DNA of 64,000 nt from Williamsia deligens (lineage in GTDB: Bacteria; Actinomycetota; Actinomycetes; Mycobacteriales; Mycobacteriaceae): the NCBI RefSeq assembly GCF_024171765.1, contig NZ_JAMTCI010000001.1, positions 1,527,137 to 1,591,136 on the forward strand, in the 5' to 3' direction. A model generated the notes under the pieces. The model worked only from the letters and a program-made list of their open reading frames with translations. It had not been told where the DNA came from and did not search any database. This document shows, piece after piece, positions 16,714-26,765 of the stretch. Numbering within the stretch: position 1 is the stretch's first letter; the number at the start of each line of letters is the position of its first letter. A program made the translations under genes and the position numbers.

Positions 16714-19548
16714 CTACGGGACGACGTTGACCATCTTGCCGGGCACGAAGATCACCTTGCGCGGCTCACCGTCGAGCAGGGCCGCGATCTTCTCGTCGGC
16801 CAGCGCCGCGGACACCACGGTGTCCTCGTCCGCCTCGGCACCCACGGTGATGCGGCTGCGCACCTTGCCCTTCACCTGCACCGGGATCTCGATGGTGTCC
16901 TCGACGAGCAGAGACTCTTCCGCCACCGGGAACGGCCCGTGCGCCAACGACTCCGGGTGACCGAGCGCCGACCACAGCTCCTCGGCGATGTGCGGTGCGA
17001 CCGGCGCGACCATCGAGATCAGCGGTGACACCGCGTCACGCGGGGCACCGTCCGGGTACCGCTTGGTGAGGTGGTTGGTGTACTCGATCAGCTTCGCCAC
17101 CGCGGTGTTGAAGCGCAGGGCCGCATAGTCCTCCCGCACCCCGGCGATGGTGCGGTGCAACGTCTTCGTCGTCTCCTCGGCGGGCGCCTCGTCGGTCAGT
17201 CGGACCGCGCCGGTCTCCTCGTCGACGGTGAGACGCCACACGCGCTGCAGGAACCGTTGCGCGCCGACGACATCCTTCGTCGCCCACGGACGCGACTGGT
17301 CCAGCGGCCCCATCGACAGCTCGTACACGCGCAGCGTGTCGGCACCGTAGTCGCGACAGATGTCGTCGGGGGTGACCGAGTTCTTGAGCGACTTGCCCAT
17401 CTTCCCGTACTCGCGGCGGACGGGCTCCCCGTGATGGAAGTACCCGCCGTCGCGCTCCTCGACCTCCTCGGCCGGGACGTAGATCCCGCGGGCGTCGGTG
17501 TAGGCGAACGCCTGGATCATGCCCTGGTTGTACAGCTTCCGGTACGGCTCGATGCTCGAGACATGACCGAGGTCGAACAGGACCTTGTGCCAGAACCGCG
17601 CGTACAGCAGGTGCAGGACCGCGTGCTCGACGCCGCCGATGTAGAGGTCGAGGCCACCGGGGTCGTTCTCGCCGTGCAGATCCGGCCGCGGACCCATCCA
17701 GTAGCGCTCGTTCTCGGGTTCGCAGAAGCGATCCTGGTCGGTCGGGTCGATGTAGCGCAGCTGATACCACGAGCTGCCCGCCCACTGCGGCATGACGTTC
17801 GTGTCGCGGGTGTAGTGCTGGAGGCCGTCGCCGAGGTCGAGTTCGACGTTCACCCAGTCCGCCGCCTTGGCCAACGGGGGAGAGGGCACGCTGTCGGCGT
17901 CGTCGGGATCGAACGAGACGGGCGCGAAGTCATCGACCTCCGGGAGCTCCACGGGCAGCTGCGACTCGGGGATCTGGTGGGCGTTGCCGGCGTCGTCGTA
18001 GACGATCGGGAAGGGCTCACCCCAGTACCGCTGGCGCGCGAACAGCCAGTCGCGCAACTTGTACTGCACTGTGCCCGTGCCGGTCCCGTCGGCCTCGAGC
18101 CGTTCGATGATCGCGGCTTTCGCCTCGTCGACGCGCAGGCCGTCGAGGAAGTCGGAGTTCACCAGGGGACCGTCACCGATGTACGCCGCCTCGGCCACAC
18201 CCTCGTCGGATCCGATGACCTCGACGATGGGCAACCCGAACGCCGTCGCGAACTCGTGGTCGCGGGTGTCGTGCGCGGGGACCGCCATGATGGCGCCGGT
18301 GCCGTACCCGATGAGGACGTAATCTGCGATGAACACCGGGACGTGCTGCCCGTTCATGGGATTGACCGCGAACGCGCCGGTGAAGACGCCGGTCTTCTCC
18401 TTGTTCTCCTGACGCTCCAGGTCCGACTTCGCGGCGATCGACGCCCGGTAGTCGGCGACAGCGCGGGCAGGGGAGTCGGCGCCGCCGGTCCACCGCGAGT
18501 CGACGTCGGCGGGCCAGGTGTCGGCGGTGATCACGTCGACGAGGTCGTGCTCGGGGGCGAGCACCATGTAGGTGGCTCCGAAGAGGGTGTCGGGCCGGGT
18601 CGTGAAGACCTCGATGGGGGAGTCGGTCCCCGGGACTGAGAACGACACCCGCGCGCCGCGCGACCGGCCGATCCAGTTCTGCTGCATCGACTTCACCTTG
18701 TCGGGCCAGTCGAGCACCTCGAGGTCGTCGAGCAGTCGGTCGGAGTAGGCGGTGATCCGCATCATCCACTGCCGCAGTCGCTTACGGAACACGGGGAAGT
18801 TCCCCCGGTCACTGCGACCGTCGGCCGTGACCTCCTCGTTGGCCAGCACCGTGCCCAGACCCGGGCACCAGTTGACCATCGAATCGGACTGGTAGACCAG
18901 GCGATACGAGTCGATGACGGCGGCGCGGCCGGCCTCGTCGAGCTCGGCCCAGACCGATCCGTCGGCGGGGGAGCGCGTGCCCGCCTCGAACTCGGCGATC
19001 AGGTCGGCGACGGGGCGTGCCTTGTCGGCGTCCTCGTCGTACCAGGCCCCGTGGATCTGCAGGAAGATCCACTGCGTCCACTTGTAGAAGTCGACGTCGG
19101 TGGTCGACACACGGCGACGCTCGTCGTGACCGAGGCCAAGTCGACGGATCTGCCCGAGGTAGCGCTCCACGTTCGCCTCGGTGGTGGTCCGCGGATGCGT
19201 GCCCGTCTGTACGGCGTACTGCTCGGCGGGCAGGCCGAAGGCGTCGAATCCCATCGTGTGCAGCACGTTGACCCCGACCATCCGGTGGAAGCGTGCGTAG
19301 ACGTCGCTGGCGATGAACCCGAGCGGGTGCCCGACGTGCAGACCGGACCCCGACGGGTACGGGAACATGTCCTGCACGAACAGCTTGTCCGAGGTCCCCG
19401 CGATGTCCCCCGCGAGCGGACCGACCGGATTGGGCGCCTCGAAGGTGCCGCGCTCGGTCCAGATCCGCTGCCAGCGGGCCTCGATGTCACCGGCGAGCGC
19501 AGCGCTGTAGCGGTGCCCGGTGGTCGTGACGGTGTCGTCTGTGCTCAC
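16714..19548 (-). CDS. leuS: Leucyl-tRNA synthetase
   Basis: 944 residues from the GTG at 19548 ([14 protein letters not shown]). The open frame continues far upstream, but that part lies over other genes. The HIGH-type signature is [13 protein letters not shown] near residue 80, the editing (CP1) domain follows, and the KMSKS equivalent is [11 protein letters not shown] near residue 725. The C-terminal anticodon and LeuRS-specific domains are present. It charges tRNA-Leu with leucine in the cytoplasm; essential. The length fits actinobacterial LeuRS. Confidence 0.97.
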   Translation of the reverse strand: MSTDDTVTTTGHRYSAALAGDIEARWQRIWTERGTFEAPNPVGPLAGDIAGTSDKLFVQDMFPYPSGSGLHVGHPLGFIASDVYARFHRMVGVNVLHTMGFDAFGLPAEQYAVQTGTHPRTTTEANVERYLGQIRRLGLGHDERRRVSTTDVDFYKWTQWIFLQIHGAWYDEDADKARPVADLIAEFEAGTRSPADGSVWAELDEAGRAAVIDSYRLVYQSDSMVNWCPGLGTVLANEEVTADGRSDRGNFPVFRKRLRQWMMRITAYSDRLLDDLEVLDWPDKVKSMQQNWIGRSRGARVSFSVPGTDSPIEVFTTRPDTLFGATYMVLAPEHDLVDVITADTWPADVDSRWTGGADSPARAVADYRASIAAKSDLERQENKEKTGVFTGAFAVNPMNGQHVPVFIADYVLIGYGTGAIMAVPAHDTRDHEFATAFGLPIVEVIGSDEGVAEAAYIGDGPLVNSDFLDGLRVDEAKAAIIERLEADGTGTGTVQYKLRDWLFARQRYWGEPFPIVYDDAGNAHQIPESQLPVELPEVDDFAPVSFDPDDADSVPSPPLAKAADWVNVELDLGDGLQHYTRDTNVMPQWAGSSWYQLRYIDPTDQDRFCEPENERYWMGPRPDLHGENDPGGLDLYIGGVEHAVLHLLYARFWHKVLFDLGHVSSIEPYRKLYNQGMIQAFAYTDARGIYVPAEEVEERDGGYFHHGEPVRREYGKMGKSLKNSVTPDDICRDYGADTLRVYELSMGPLDQSRPWATKDVVGAQRFLQRVWRLTVDEETGAVRLTDEAPAEETTKTLHRTIAGVREDYAALRFNTAVAKLIEYTNHLTKRYPDGAPRDAVSPLISMVAPVAPHIAEELWSALGHPESLAHGPFPVAEESLLVEDTIEIPVQVKGKVRSRITVGAEADEDTVVSAALADEKIAALLDGEPRKVIFVPGKMVNVVP

Positions 19549-19627
19549 GCTGACCAGCGTAAAGCGTGGCCGGTGCCCCACCGACCTCCGGTTCGGCCCG
19601 CGGCGACACAGCTCGTATCCTGGGTCG

Positions 19628-20059
19628 GTGACCACTGCTGCCCTCGTCCTCGGAGCGCTCGACGCCGTCCTGGCCGTCGCCGTCGTGACCGTCGGTGCAC
19701 TGGGCATCACCCGGCGCCTCCCCCGGAACCGCGTCGTCGGCATCCGCACCCCGCTGACCCTGCGATCGGACGATGCGTTCCGCGCCGCCCACGCGGTCGC
19801 CGGTCCGGGCTTCCTCGGTGCCGGCCTCGTCGCCGCCCTGGGTGCCGTGTTCGGGCTCGCCGGGGGATCGGTGATCGGGGTCGTGTTCTCCGCGATCGCC
19901 CTGGTCGCGGCGCTGCTCGTTGTCGGCGCCGCCGCGTCCTTCGGTTTGCGTGCGGCAGCCCGGGTGCCCGAGGTGGACGAGGGGTCGTCCTGCGGCACCG
20001 GCGGATGCGGCAGTTGTGTGTTGGCCGGAGCCTGCGGGACCGCCGACTCCGCCGTCTGA
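19628..20059 (+). CDS. SdpI-family small membrane protein with Cys-rich tail
   Basis: 143 residues from a GTG at 19628. Three hydrophobic segments; the [22 protein letters not shown] signature of the SdpI/YhfL family lies between the first two (shown here as [14 protein letters not shown]). SdpI in Bacillus is an immunity and signalling protein, but actinobacterial members are uncharacterised. The unusual C-terminal tail is rich in cysteine ([11 protein letters not shown], then GAC), possibly for metal or redox binding. The next gene overlaps its stop by one base. Confidence 0.8.
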   Translation: MTTAALVLGALDAVLAVAVVTVGALGITRRLPRNRVVGIRTPLTLRSDDAFRAAHAVAGPGFLGAGLVAALGAVFGLAGGSVIGVVFSAIALVAALLVVGAAASFGLRAAARVPEVDEGSSCGTGGCGSCVLAGACGTADSAV

Positions 20060-21066
20060 TGCTGCGCCGGCTCCACGTCGACGGGTTCATCCTCGCGATC
20101 CTCGCGGCGGTCGTCGTCGCGTCGGTCCTCCCCGCCCGAGGGGCGTTCGCCGACGTCATGTCGTGGGTCGTGGTCGCGGCGATCGCCCTGCTGTTCTTCC
20201 TGTACGGCGCTCGGATGCATCCCCGCGAGGCCCTGGAGGGCCTCATCCACTGGCGGCTGCACGTGACGATCCTGGCGTTCACGTTCGTCCTGTTCCCGCT
20301 GATCGGTCTCGCGTTACGCCCCCTCGCCGAACCCGCTCTGGGTCACGACCTGGCGGTCGGCGTCCTCTTCCTCTGTCTGCTCCCGTCCACCGTCCAGTCG
20401 TCGATCGCGTTCACGTCGATCGCGCGGGGGAACGTGGCGGGCGCGATCGTCAGCGCGTCGGCGTCGAACCTGATCGGCGTCATCCTCACGCCGCTGCTGG
20501 TCGTCGTGCTGCTCAGCGGCGGCGGGTCCGGGGTCCACATCGACGCGTCGTCGATCCTGCAGATCGTCCTGCAGATCCTGGTGCCGTTCATCGTCGGACA
20601 GCTGGCCCGCCCACTGGTCGGTGGGTTCCTCGGACGTCACGCCGGGCCGACGAAACTGGTCGACCGGGGCTCGATCGTCCTGGTCGTCTACGTCGCGTTC
20701 AGCGAGGGTGTGCGCGAGCACATCTGGTCGATCGTGCAGTGGTGGCAGATCGTCGTCGTCATCGTCGGGTCGATCGCGCTCGTCGCCGCGATGCTCGCTC
20801 TCACAGGGCAGGTGGGACGACGGTTCCGCTTCTCCCGGGCCGACGTCGTCGCGATCCAGTTCTGTGGCACCAAGAAAAGCCTCGCGACGGGTCTGCCGAT
20901 GGCCGCCGTGCTGTTCGCGGATCAGCAGATCGGCCTGATCGTGCTGCCGCTGCTCATCTTCCACCAGATCCAACTGATGATGTGCGCGTGGTACGCGGCG
21001 CGGTTGTCGCGGGAGGAGCCGGCTACTTCTTCTGCCGACGGCTCCCCGCATGCCAGTCCTCGGTGA
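20059..21066 (+). CDS. Bile acid:sodium symporter-like (SBF-like) transporter
   Basis: 335 residues starting at the ATG of TGATG, so coupled to the SdpI-like gene. About ten membrane helices. The conserved features are [14 protein letters not shown] near residue 48 and the [15 protein letters not shown] stretch near residue 270, typical of the YfeH/SBF-like branch. It likely transports an organic anion with a cation; the substrate is unknown. The end overlaps the convergent thiol-protein gene by 44 bp. Confidence 0.87.
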   Translation: MLRRLHVDGFILAILAAVVVASVLPARGAFADVMSWVVVAAIALLFFLYGARMHPREALEGLIHWRLHVTILAFTFVLFPLIGLALRPLAEPALGHDLAVGVLFLCLLPSTVQSSIAFTSIARGNVAGAIVSASASNLIGVILTPLLVVVLLSGGGSGVHIDASSILQIVLQILVPFIVGQLARPLVGGFLGRHAGPTKLVDRGSIVLVVYVAFSEGVREHIWSIVQWWQIVVVIVGSIALVAAMLALTGQVGRRFRFSRADVVAIQFCGTKKSLATGLPMAAVLFADQQIGLIVLPLLIFHQIQLMMCAWYAARLSREEPATSSADGSPHASPR

Positions 21067-21763
21067 CACCCTCGGCGCCGGGGTCCACCCCGAACGCGCG
21101 CAGCTGAGGACGCTCCCGCAGGGACCGCTTCATCTCCGCGAACCCGGGGAAGCTCGCCAACCCGATCACGTGGTCCCACAGCTCGAGCGCGTCCACCTCG
21201 TCGGGCAGGCGACTGATCACGGGCCCGAAGAACGCGACGCCGGTCGGCGGGGAGAACTGCAGGATCGGCGTGCCGACGTCCTTGCCCGTCAGTGACAGCG
21301 CGTGATCGGTCTCGTCCTGGATCACCGCGTCCCGCCCGTCGTCGTCGAGTGCATCGACGTGGTCGGCGGGGAGGCCGAGCCCGGCGAGGACCGGCGCCAC
21401 GAACTCCGCGGTGCCGCGATGCGCCTGACCGTCGGCATCGTGCGGCGCCTCCTCACCGTCGAAGATCGCGGTGCCGAGCGCCCCGTAGAAGTGTCCGACG
21501 GCGTCGTCACCCTCGCGGTCGCGGATGCTCGACGCGACACGCAACAGCTTGAGCCCGGCGGTGTGCTGCGCCTCGTACTCGGGCGGGAAGTGGCTCGCGT
21601 AGTCGACACCGGCGTTGAGCTGCCGCAGCGAGATGAACCGCCAGCCGACGGTGTAGTCGCGCTGCCGGGCCACGATCCGGACCCACTTGCTGGTCATCCA
21701 TGCGAAGGGGCAGACCGGGTCGAACCAGAAGTCGAGGTCGGTGTGCTCGGGTGTCGACGGCAT
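21023..21763 (-). CDS. Rv2466c-like DsbA-family thiol protein (mycothiol-dependent nitroreductase family)
   Basis: 246 residues from the ATG at 21763; a GTG at 21772 is also possible. Thioredoxin-like DsbA fold with active-site stretch DFWFDPVCPFAW, giving C18-P-F-A21. A cis-Pro region (GTPILQF) is near residue 170. The Mycobacterium tuberculosis Rv2466c protein, from memory, has CPWC and reduces substrates with mycothiol. Here the resolving cysteine is alanine, implying a monothiol mechanism. Its role is probably oxidative-stress protection, with mycothiol as partner (inference). It diverges from the MurE-like gene by about 40 bp. Confidence 0.85.
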   Translation of the reverse strand: MPSTPEHTDLDFWFDPVCPFAWMTSKWVRIVARQRDYTVGWRFISLRQLNAGVDYASHFPPEYEAQHTAGLKLLRVASSIRDREGDDAVGHFYGALGTAIFDGEEAPHDADGQAHRGTAEFVAPVLAGLGLPADHVDALDDDGRDAVIQDETDHALSLTGKDVGTPILQFSPPTGVAFFGPVISRLPDEVDALELWDHVIGLASFPGFAEMKRSLRERPQLRAFGVDPGAEGVTEDWHAGSRRQKK

Positions 21764-21804
21764 GGCCCCCACTCTGCCCGGTTTCGTCGTCGAGGCGCTC
21801 GGGT

Positions 21805-23340
21805 ATGCGGCATGCGATGCCGACCCCCGCAGACGTCGCCGCGTTCCTCGGTACCGCGATCACCGGCGGACCGATCGAGCGCCGGCGACCCCTCCGGGAC
21901 GTGGTCGACGACTCGCGGACCCTGGGGCCCGGCGACGTGTACATGGCGTTTCCCGGCACTCACCGCCACGGCCTGGACTTCGAGGACGACGCGCGGCGGG
22001 CGGGGGTCGCACTCGTCGTCAGTGACCGCGCCGCCGCGCACCTGCCGACCGTCGTCGTCGACGATCCTCGTGCCGTCGCCGGACCCCTCGCCGCGTGGTT
22101 CCACGGTCACCCGTCGCGGGAGATGCGGGTGCACGGGGTCACCGGCACCAACGGCAAGTCGAGTACCGCGGCGATGGTGCACGCCGGCCTCCTGGGCGCC
22201 GATGGGCGCCCGGGTCTGCTGTCCGGCGTCGAGATCACCGGGCCCGGGATCACCACCACCCCTGTGCGCACCACGCCCGAGGCGGCAGTCGTCCACCGGA
22301 CCCTCGCGCACTTCGCCCGCACCGGGTGCGACTCCGTCGCGCTGGAGGTGTCGTCGCACGCCGCCGTGCACCGCCGGGTGGACGGTGTCGCGTTCGCGTC
22401 GATGACGCTGACCAACCTCTCCCCGGAGCACCTCGACTTCCACGGGACGATGGAGGCGTACTTCCGCGCCAAGGCGTCGTTGTTCGCGCAGGACCGCACC
22501 GAGCGGGCCGTCGTCTCGGTCGACGACGACCACGGCCGCAGGCTCGCACGCGCTGTCCGCGTGCCCGTGGTCACCCACTCCGTCACCGACCCCGGTGCCG
22601 ACGTGTACGCATCGGAGGTGCGCGCCCCCGACGCGGACGCCGACCATCGCGGTCACCGGTTCACCGTGCACACGGCGGGGGGAGAGGCCGAGATCCGTCT
22701 GCAGGTCCTGGGTCCACACCAGGTGGCCGACGCGGTCGCGGCCGTCGCGGTCCTCACCGCGGACGACCTCCCCGTCGATGCGGCGGCCGAGGGGATCTCG
22801 GCGTTGCGCACGATCTCCGGTCGCTGCGAACCGGTGTCGGTGGGCCAGCCGTTCACCGCCCTGGTCGACTACATGCACAACGTCGCGGGTCAGCTGGCCA
22901 CCCTGCCGTTCCTGCGATCCCGCACTCCCGGTCGGCTGGTCGTCGTCATCGGGGCGACCGGCGATCGGGACCCGGCCAAGCGACGTCCCATCGGGGCCAC
23001 CGCCGCGGCGTGGGCGGACCTGGTGGTCGTCACCGACGAGAGTCCGGGGACCGAGGACCCGGCGGCCATCCGTGCCGAGGTCCGCGCGGGCGCCGAGGCG
23101 GCCGGGCACGTGCAGGTGCTGGAGGTCCCCGATCGCGACAGCGCACTGCGCACGGCGGTGTCCGGCCTGCGCCGCGGGGACACCGTGGTCGTCGCGGGGC
23201 GGGGGAGCGATCGTCGACAGGTGTTCGGCGACAAAGTGATCCACTTCGACGACCATGCCCGGCTCGTCATCGCGGTGGAGGACGAGTGCAGCGCCCCCGC
23301 CATCGGCACGATTCAGATCGGTTGCGCCCGGCGCACCTGA
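21805..23340 (+). CDS. MurE-like Mur ligase of unknown substrate
   Basis: 511 residues from the ATG at 21805 (or 507 from 21817). The N-terminal UDP-binding-type domain has DSRTLGPGDVYMAFPG. The ATP loop GVTGTNGKSST lies near residue 113. The carbamylated-lysine stretch AYFRAKASLFAQD is near residue 218. The C-terminal ligase domain ends in a GRGSDRRQ motif. Where MurE enzymes carry DNPR for meso-diaminopimelate, this protein has DESP (VVVTDESPGTEDP). It is far from any division and cell-wall cluster, so it is probably a paralogue that ligates another amino acid or acts in another pathway. ATP-dependent amide ligase chemistry is confident; the substrate is not. Confidence 0.85.
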   Translation: MRHAMPTPADVAAFLGTAITGGPIERRRPLRDVVDDSRTLGPGDVYMAFPGTHRHGLDFEDDARRAGVALVVSDRAAAHLPTVVVDDPRAVAGPLAAWFHGHPSREMRVHGVTGTNGKSSTAAMVHAGLLGADGRPGLLSGVEITGPGITTTPVRTTPEAAVVHRTLAHFARTGCDSVALEVSSHAAVHRRVDGVAFASMTLTNLSPEHLDFHGTMEAYFRAKASLFAQDRTERAVVSVDDDHGRRLARAVRVPVVTHSVTDPGADVYASEVRAPDADADHRGHRFTVHTAGGEAEIRLQVLGPHQVADAVAAVAVLTADDLPVDAAAEGISALRTISGRCEPVSVGQPFTALVDYMHNVAGQLATLPFLRSRTPGRLVVVIGATGDRDPAKRRPIGATAAAWADLVVVTDESPGTEDPAAIRAEVRAGAEAAGHVQVLEVPDRDSALRTAVSGLRRGDTVVVAGRGSDRRQVFGDKVIHFDDHARLVIAVEDECSAPAIGTIQIGCARRT

Positions 23341-23858
23341 TCGGCGGCACGGGCGGGGTCGAGTTCGACGTCGCAGGCGACCACACCGGGGCCGACGACC
23401 AACACCCCGGACGACAGCGGTTGTGCGCGCAGGCCACCCCGGCCGATGAGCGCCTTGCGGGTCCCGTCCCCGGCCATCGTGTCCATCCACGAGCAGGGAT
23501 GCGCGGGACGTCCGCCGCGGAACCGGATCGGCCCGTCGCCGGTGTCCAGGGTGAACTCCTGCCCACGCAGCGGATCGAGTTCCAGCCCCCGCGTCATCAC
23601 GTTGCGTCGGGCGAGATCGGGATCGGCGTCACCGGCAGCCGCCTCCCAGGCCTCCAGGGCGAGGAACGTGACCGCGGCCTCGGTGTGGGCGCGGACCCCG
23701 AAGAAGCGGTCGCCGCGGATCCCCTTGTCGGCGACGATCTCCACCGTGGTCGGGGTGTCGGTCACGACGTCGGCCGCGGCACCGTCCTTCGGTCGCCCGA
23801 AGTAGGCGTGTCGCGGGGACACCAGCAACGACACCACCTCGATGTCAAAGGTGTGCAT
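23313..23858 (-). CDS. MOSC domain protein
   Basis: 181 residues from the ATG at 23858; the longer frame upstream is shadow sequence. The MOSC beta-barrel signature is present: GIRGDRFFG near residue 50, LARRNVMTRGLEL near 97, and the conserved cysteine in PAHPCSWMD near 138, which binds sulfur or molybdenum cofactor in the family. Stand-alone MOSC proteins are predicted sulfur carriers or N-hydroxylated-base reductases. It follows the YqgE gene on the same strand after 71 bp and overlaps the Mur ligase end by 28 bp. Confidence 0.88.
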   Translation of the reverse strand: MHTFDIEVVSLLVSPRHAYFGRPKDGAAADVVTDTPTTVEIVADKGIRGDRFFGVRAHTEAAVTFLALEAWEAAAGDADPDLARRNVMTRGLELDPLRGQEFTLDTGDGPIRFRGGRPAHPCSWMDTMAGDGTRKALIGRGGLRAQPLSSGVLVVGPGVVACDVELDPARAADQVRRAQPI

Positions 23859-23929
23859 GTCCCCACGGTGGCACAGCCATTCCCGTCTCGGCGTTCCTCG
23901 GGACGTTCGCGGGGCGTTCCGCGGCGCGC

Positions 23930-24574
23930 TCAGTTGCGATCGACGTCGATCGGATGCGTCGCGAGCAGGGGCAGTGGCCACGGCTGACGACGCAGGACGG
24001 ACGCGAAGACGTCGGTCTGCGCGGAGGCGAGCAGATCGCCGGGGAGGGCGGACCCGACGAGCCAGGAGTCGCGGCGCAACTCGTCGTCGAGTTGGCCGAT
24101 ACCCCACCCGGAGTAGCCGGCGAAGATCCGCACACCGTCGAGGACGTCGGCGAGTTCCTCGGGCTCCGCGTCGAGGTCGACGAGGACAACACGACCGTCC
24201 ACCGGGCGCAGGCCGTGGACGTCGTGGGTGTCGACACCGCGTTTGACGACACCCAGGCACAGTGCGGCGTCCTGCTTCACGGGGCCGCCGATGAACACCG
24301 CCCGGGGCGCCGCGGCCAGGTCCGTCCAGCGCGGCAGCAGATTGTGGATGGCCGTCTGGGTCATCCGGTTGATGACGACACCCAGGCTGCCGGCGTCGTT
24401 GTGTTCCACGATGTAGATGACCGACCGTCGGAACGTGGGCTCGACGAGGGTGGTCGAGGCGATCAGGATGCTGCCGGCGCGGATGCGGTTCGCCGAGACG
24501 ATGTCGTCGGGGCCGTGCGGATCCGGGCCCCCCGGATCGGGGCCCTGGTGCTCGGGATCCTGGGGCGACGCCAC
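23930..24574 (-). CDS. YqgE/AlgH family protein
   Basis: 214 residues from a GTG at 24574. After a proline-, glycine- and histidine-rich stretch of 20 residues, the DUF179 core begins: AGSILIASTTLVEPTFRRSV, then GSLGVVINR, IGGPV near residue 100 and RIFAGYSGWGIGQLDDEL near residue 160. The family is widely conserved, but its biochemical role is unresolved. It is divergent from the MFS transporter gene. Confidence 0.92.
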   Translation of the reverse strand: MASPQDPEHQGPDPGGPDPHGPDDIVSANRIRAGSILIASTTLVEPTFRRSVIYIVEHNDAGSLGVVINRMTQTAIHNLLPRWTDLAAAPRAVFIGGPVKQDAALCLGVVKRGVDTHDVHGLRPVDGRVVLVDLDAEPEELADVLDGVRIFAGYSGWGIGQLDDELRRDSWLVGSALPGDLLASAQTDVFASVLRRQPWPLPLLATHPIDVDRN

Positions 24575-24680
24575 CGCCCCATTGTGGCACGCAGCACCGA
24601 TGCGGGTGGGGAGTCGGAGACCTGACGACGTCACCGTCTTCACAGGTCGCGACCGCGGTTTCGTCCGTACGCTCTCAGGG

Positions 24681-26027
24681 GTGAAAGCCGTTCGTGCACT
24701 GTGTGAGCGCCCCTTCGCCGGGCGGCTCCTCGCGGTGCGCATCGCCAGCCAGGTCACGGACGGGCTGTTCCAGGCGGCACTCGGTGGCGCGATCCTGTTC
24801 AACCCGGAACGCCACGCCGACCCGTTGGCCGTCGCGGGCGGGCTCGCCGTACTGCTGCTCCCGTACTCGGTGATCGGGCCGTTCGCCGGTGCGCTGCTCG
24901 ACCGCTGGGACCGCCGCACCGTGCTGATCTGGGCGAACGTCCTGCGTGGGCTGATGATCTGTCTCGCCGCGGCCACCATCTTCGGCGGTGTGCCCGACTA
25001 CCTCGTGCTGACGACGGCACTGGCGGTCACCGGCGCGAGCCGGTTCGTCGCGTCGGGTCTGTCCGCGGCACTGCCGCATGTCGCGATCCGCGAACGCCTC
25101 GTCACCACCAACGCCGTCTTCACCACCATCGGTTCGGGGGCACTCGCGGTGGGTGCGGGACTCGCGCTGGGCCTGCGGGCGATCTTCGGTTCCGACAACA
25201 CGGGCAGTGCGGCGACGACGATCTCGGCTGCTGCGCTGGCGTTGGTCGCCGCCGCGACAGCGGTGGGGTTCGGGCGTCTGTCCCTCGGACCCGACCATCC
25301 CGACACCGACGGCGCCCATGTGTCCCCGCAGCATCCACAGGGCAGTGTGGTCCGCGCCGTGGCCGTCGGGTTCGCGCACGGTGCGCGGGCCGTCCTGCGC
25401 GCCCCGACGGTGTCGGCCGCCCTGGGTGCGATCGGCGCCCATCGCCTCGTGTTCGGTCTGAACACCCTCTTGCTGCTCGTGTTGGCCCGGCACTCGGGGT
25501 CGTCGTCCTCGTCCTCCTCGTCGTCCGACGGCCTCGCCGGCATCGGTCTGGTCGCCACACTGACGGCGGTGGGGTTGGTCGCCGCGGCGGTGGTGACGCC
25601 GGTGTCGATCGCCCGGATCGGGCGCCGGCGCACGCTCGTCGTCGCCCTCGCCCTGGGGATCGTCGCCGAGGTGTCCCTGGTGTCGTTCGACACCGTCGTC
25701 ATCTGCGTCGCGGCACTCGTCCTGGGCCTGATTGGTCAGATGGCGAAGCTGTGCGGCGACGCGGCGATGCAGCTCGACACCGACGACGCGGTCCGCGGGC
25801 AGGTGTTCTCGGTGCAGGACGCGGTGTTCAACGTCGCCTATGTCGGAGCGGTCACCGTCGCCGCACTGACCGTCGCCACCGACGGGCAGTCGCCGATGCT
25901 GCCCGTCGTCGGCGCGATCCTCTACGCGCTCGGGATCGTCGTCGTCGGTCTCGTGCATCCCCGTGACGCCACAGGCGCGGGCGGGGTGGTCACCCCTTCT
26001 CGGCCCGTGGACCGTCTCCCGACGTGA
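24681..26027 (+). CDS. Major facilitator superfamily transporter
   Basis: 448 residues from the GTG at 24681, with little Shine-Dalgarno sequence before it. About twelve membrane helices. The loop between helices 2 and 3 has the MFS basic motif (GALLDRWDRRTV near residue 73). A run of nine serines (25500-25526) sits in a loop just after the central region. It is likely a drug or metabolite exporter of the macrolide-efflux-like branch; the substrate is unknown. It overlaps the convergent next gene by 38 bp. Confidence 0.85.
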   Translation: MKAVRALCERPFAGRLLAVRIASQVTDGLFQAALGGAILFNPERHADPLAVAGGLAVLLLPYSVIGPFAGALLDRWDRRTVLIWANVLRGLMICLAAATIFGGVPDYLVLTTALAVTGASRFVASGLSAALPHVAIRERLVTTNAVFTTIGSGALAVGAGLALGLRAIFGSDNTGSAATTISAAALALVAAATAVGFGRLSLGPDHPDTDGAHVSPQHPQGSVVRAVAVGFAHGARAVLRAPTVSAALGAIGAHRLVFGLNTLLLLVLARHSGSSSSSSSSSDGLAGIGLVATLTAVGLVAAAVVTPVSIARIGRRRTLVVALALGIVAEVSLVSFDTVVICVAALVLGLIGQMAKLCGDAAMQLDTDDAVRGQVFSVQDAVFNVAYVGAVTVAALTVATDGQSPMLPVVGAILYALGIVVVGLVHPRDATGAGGVVTPSRPVDRLPT

Positions 26028-26658
26028 GTCGCTGATCCTCGCGGCCGCTGCCGTCGGCGAAATCGCCCTCGCCACGCAGGATCCAGCGGTCTGCCACGCC
26101 GTCGCCGTCCACGTCCACCACAGCGGCGTCCGCCCGGTCGTCGCCGTCGAGATCGACCAGGACGCGTACCGGCGCGGTGTCCGCCCCCACGGCGAACACC
26201 AGTCCCACGCCCGCCGGGGTGCGCCCCGACCCGTGTGATGCCTCCGGCTGCGGGGCGGGTGGTGCGGGCGGCGACGCCGCGGATGTGGGTGGAGCCACGG
26301 CGGGTGCGGCCGGATGCGCGGCGGGGGAGATGTCGTGCACGCGGTGATCCCACAGTCCGCGGCCGGTGTCGGAGAACCAGTGGGCACCCCCGGCGCCGTC
26401 GACATCGACCCCGACGAGATCGGCGCGGCCGTCGCCGTCGCTGTCCCACAGGACGTCGTCCCGACGGCCGTCGCCGTCGAAGTCGAGCGTGACGGCGTCC
26501 GGGACGGCGTCTCCCGACAGGTCGCGGTCGGCCGGGGACGTCCAGGTGTGCAGGGAACCGTCCCCGGTGCCGAAGGAGTAGACGAGGCCGACCGGATCGT
26601 GACCGGACGGATCGGAACCGGCGGGGGACGCGGTCGGGTCGAGGTGTGAGGGGTCCAC
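25990..26658 (-). CDS. Asp-Gly repeat (FG-GAP/EF-hand-like) protein
   Basis: 222 residues. Two blocks carry calcium-loop-like repeats: DFDGDGRRDDVLWDSDGDGRADL at about 58-80 (here as DFDGDGRRDD and DSDGDGRADL) and DLDGDDRADAAVVDVDGDG near 170-190. A 35-residue Pro/Ala linker separates them. No signal peptide is visible, so it may be cytoplasmic or use another exit. Related short proteins in Corynebacteriales are annotated as a DUF6802-like family (from memory). It may bind calcium. Function unknown. Confidence 0.72.
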   Translation of the reverse strand: MDPSHLDPTASPAGSDPSGHDPVGLVYSFGTGDGSLHTWTSPADRDLSGDAVPDAVTLDFDGDGRRDDVLWDSDGDGRADLVGVDVDGAGGAHWFSDTGRGLWDHRVHDISPAAHPAAPAVAPPTSAASPPAPPAPQPEASHGSGRTPAGVGLVFAVGADTAPVRVLVDLDGDDRADAAVVDVDGDGVADRWILRGEGDFADGSGREDQRLTSGDGPRAEKG

Positions 26659-26765
26659 ACCGATTGGACGCGGTGGCCGGCGATCCGGTTCCCCTCGTGC
26701 GCCGGACGGCTGTGCGCGGGTCGGCGGTACGGTGACAACCGCGTCGTGAGCGGAAGGCCGGTGGC

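Noticed and set aside
19549-20262. Extended leuS N-terminus
   Set aside because: It is the reverse shadow of the SdpI and SBF genes and has no LeuRS homology pattern.
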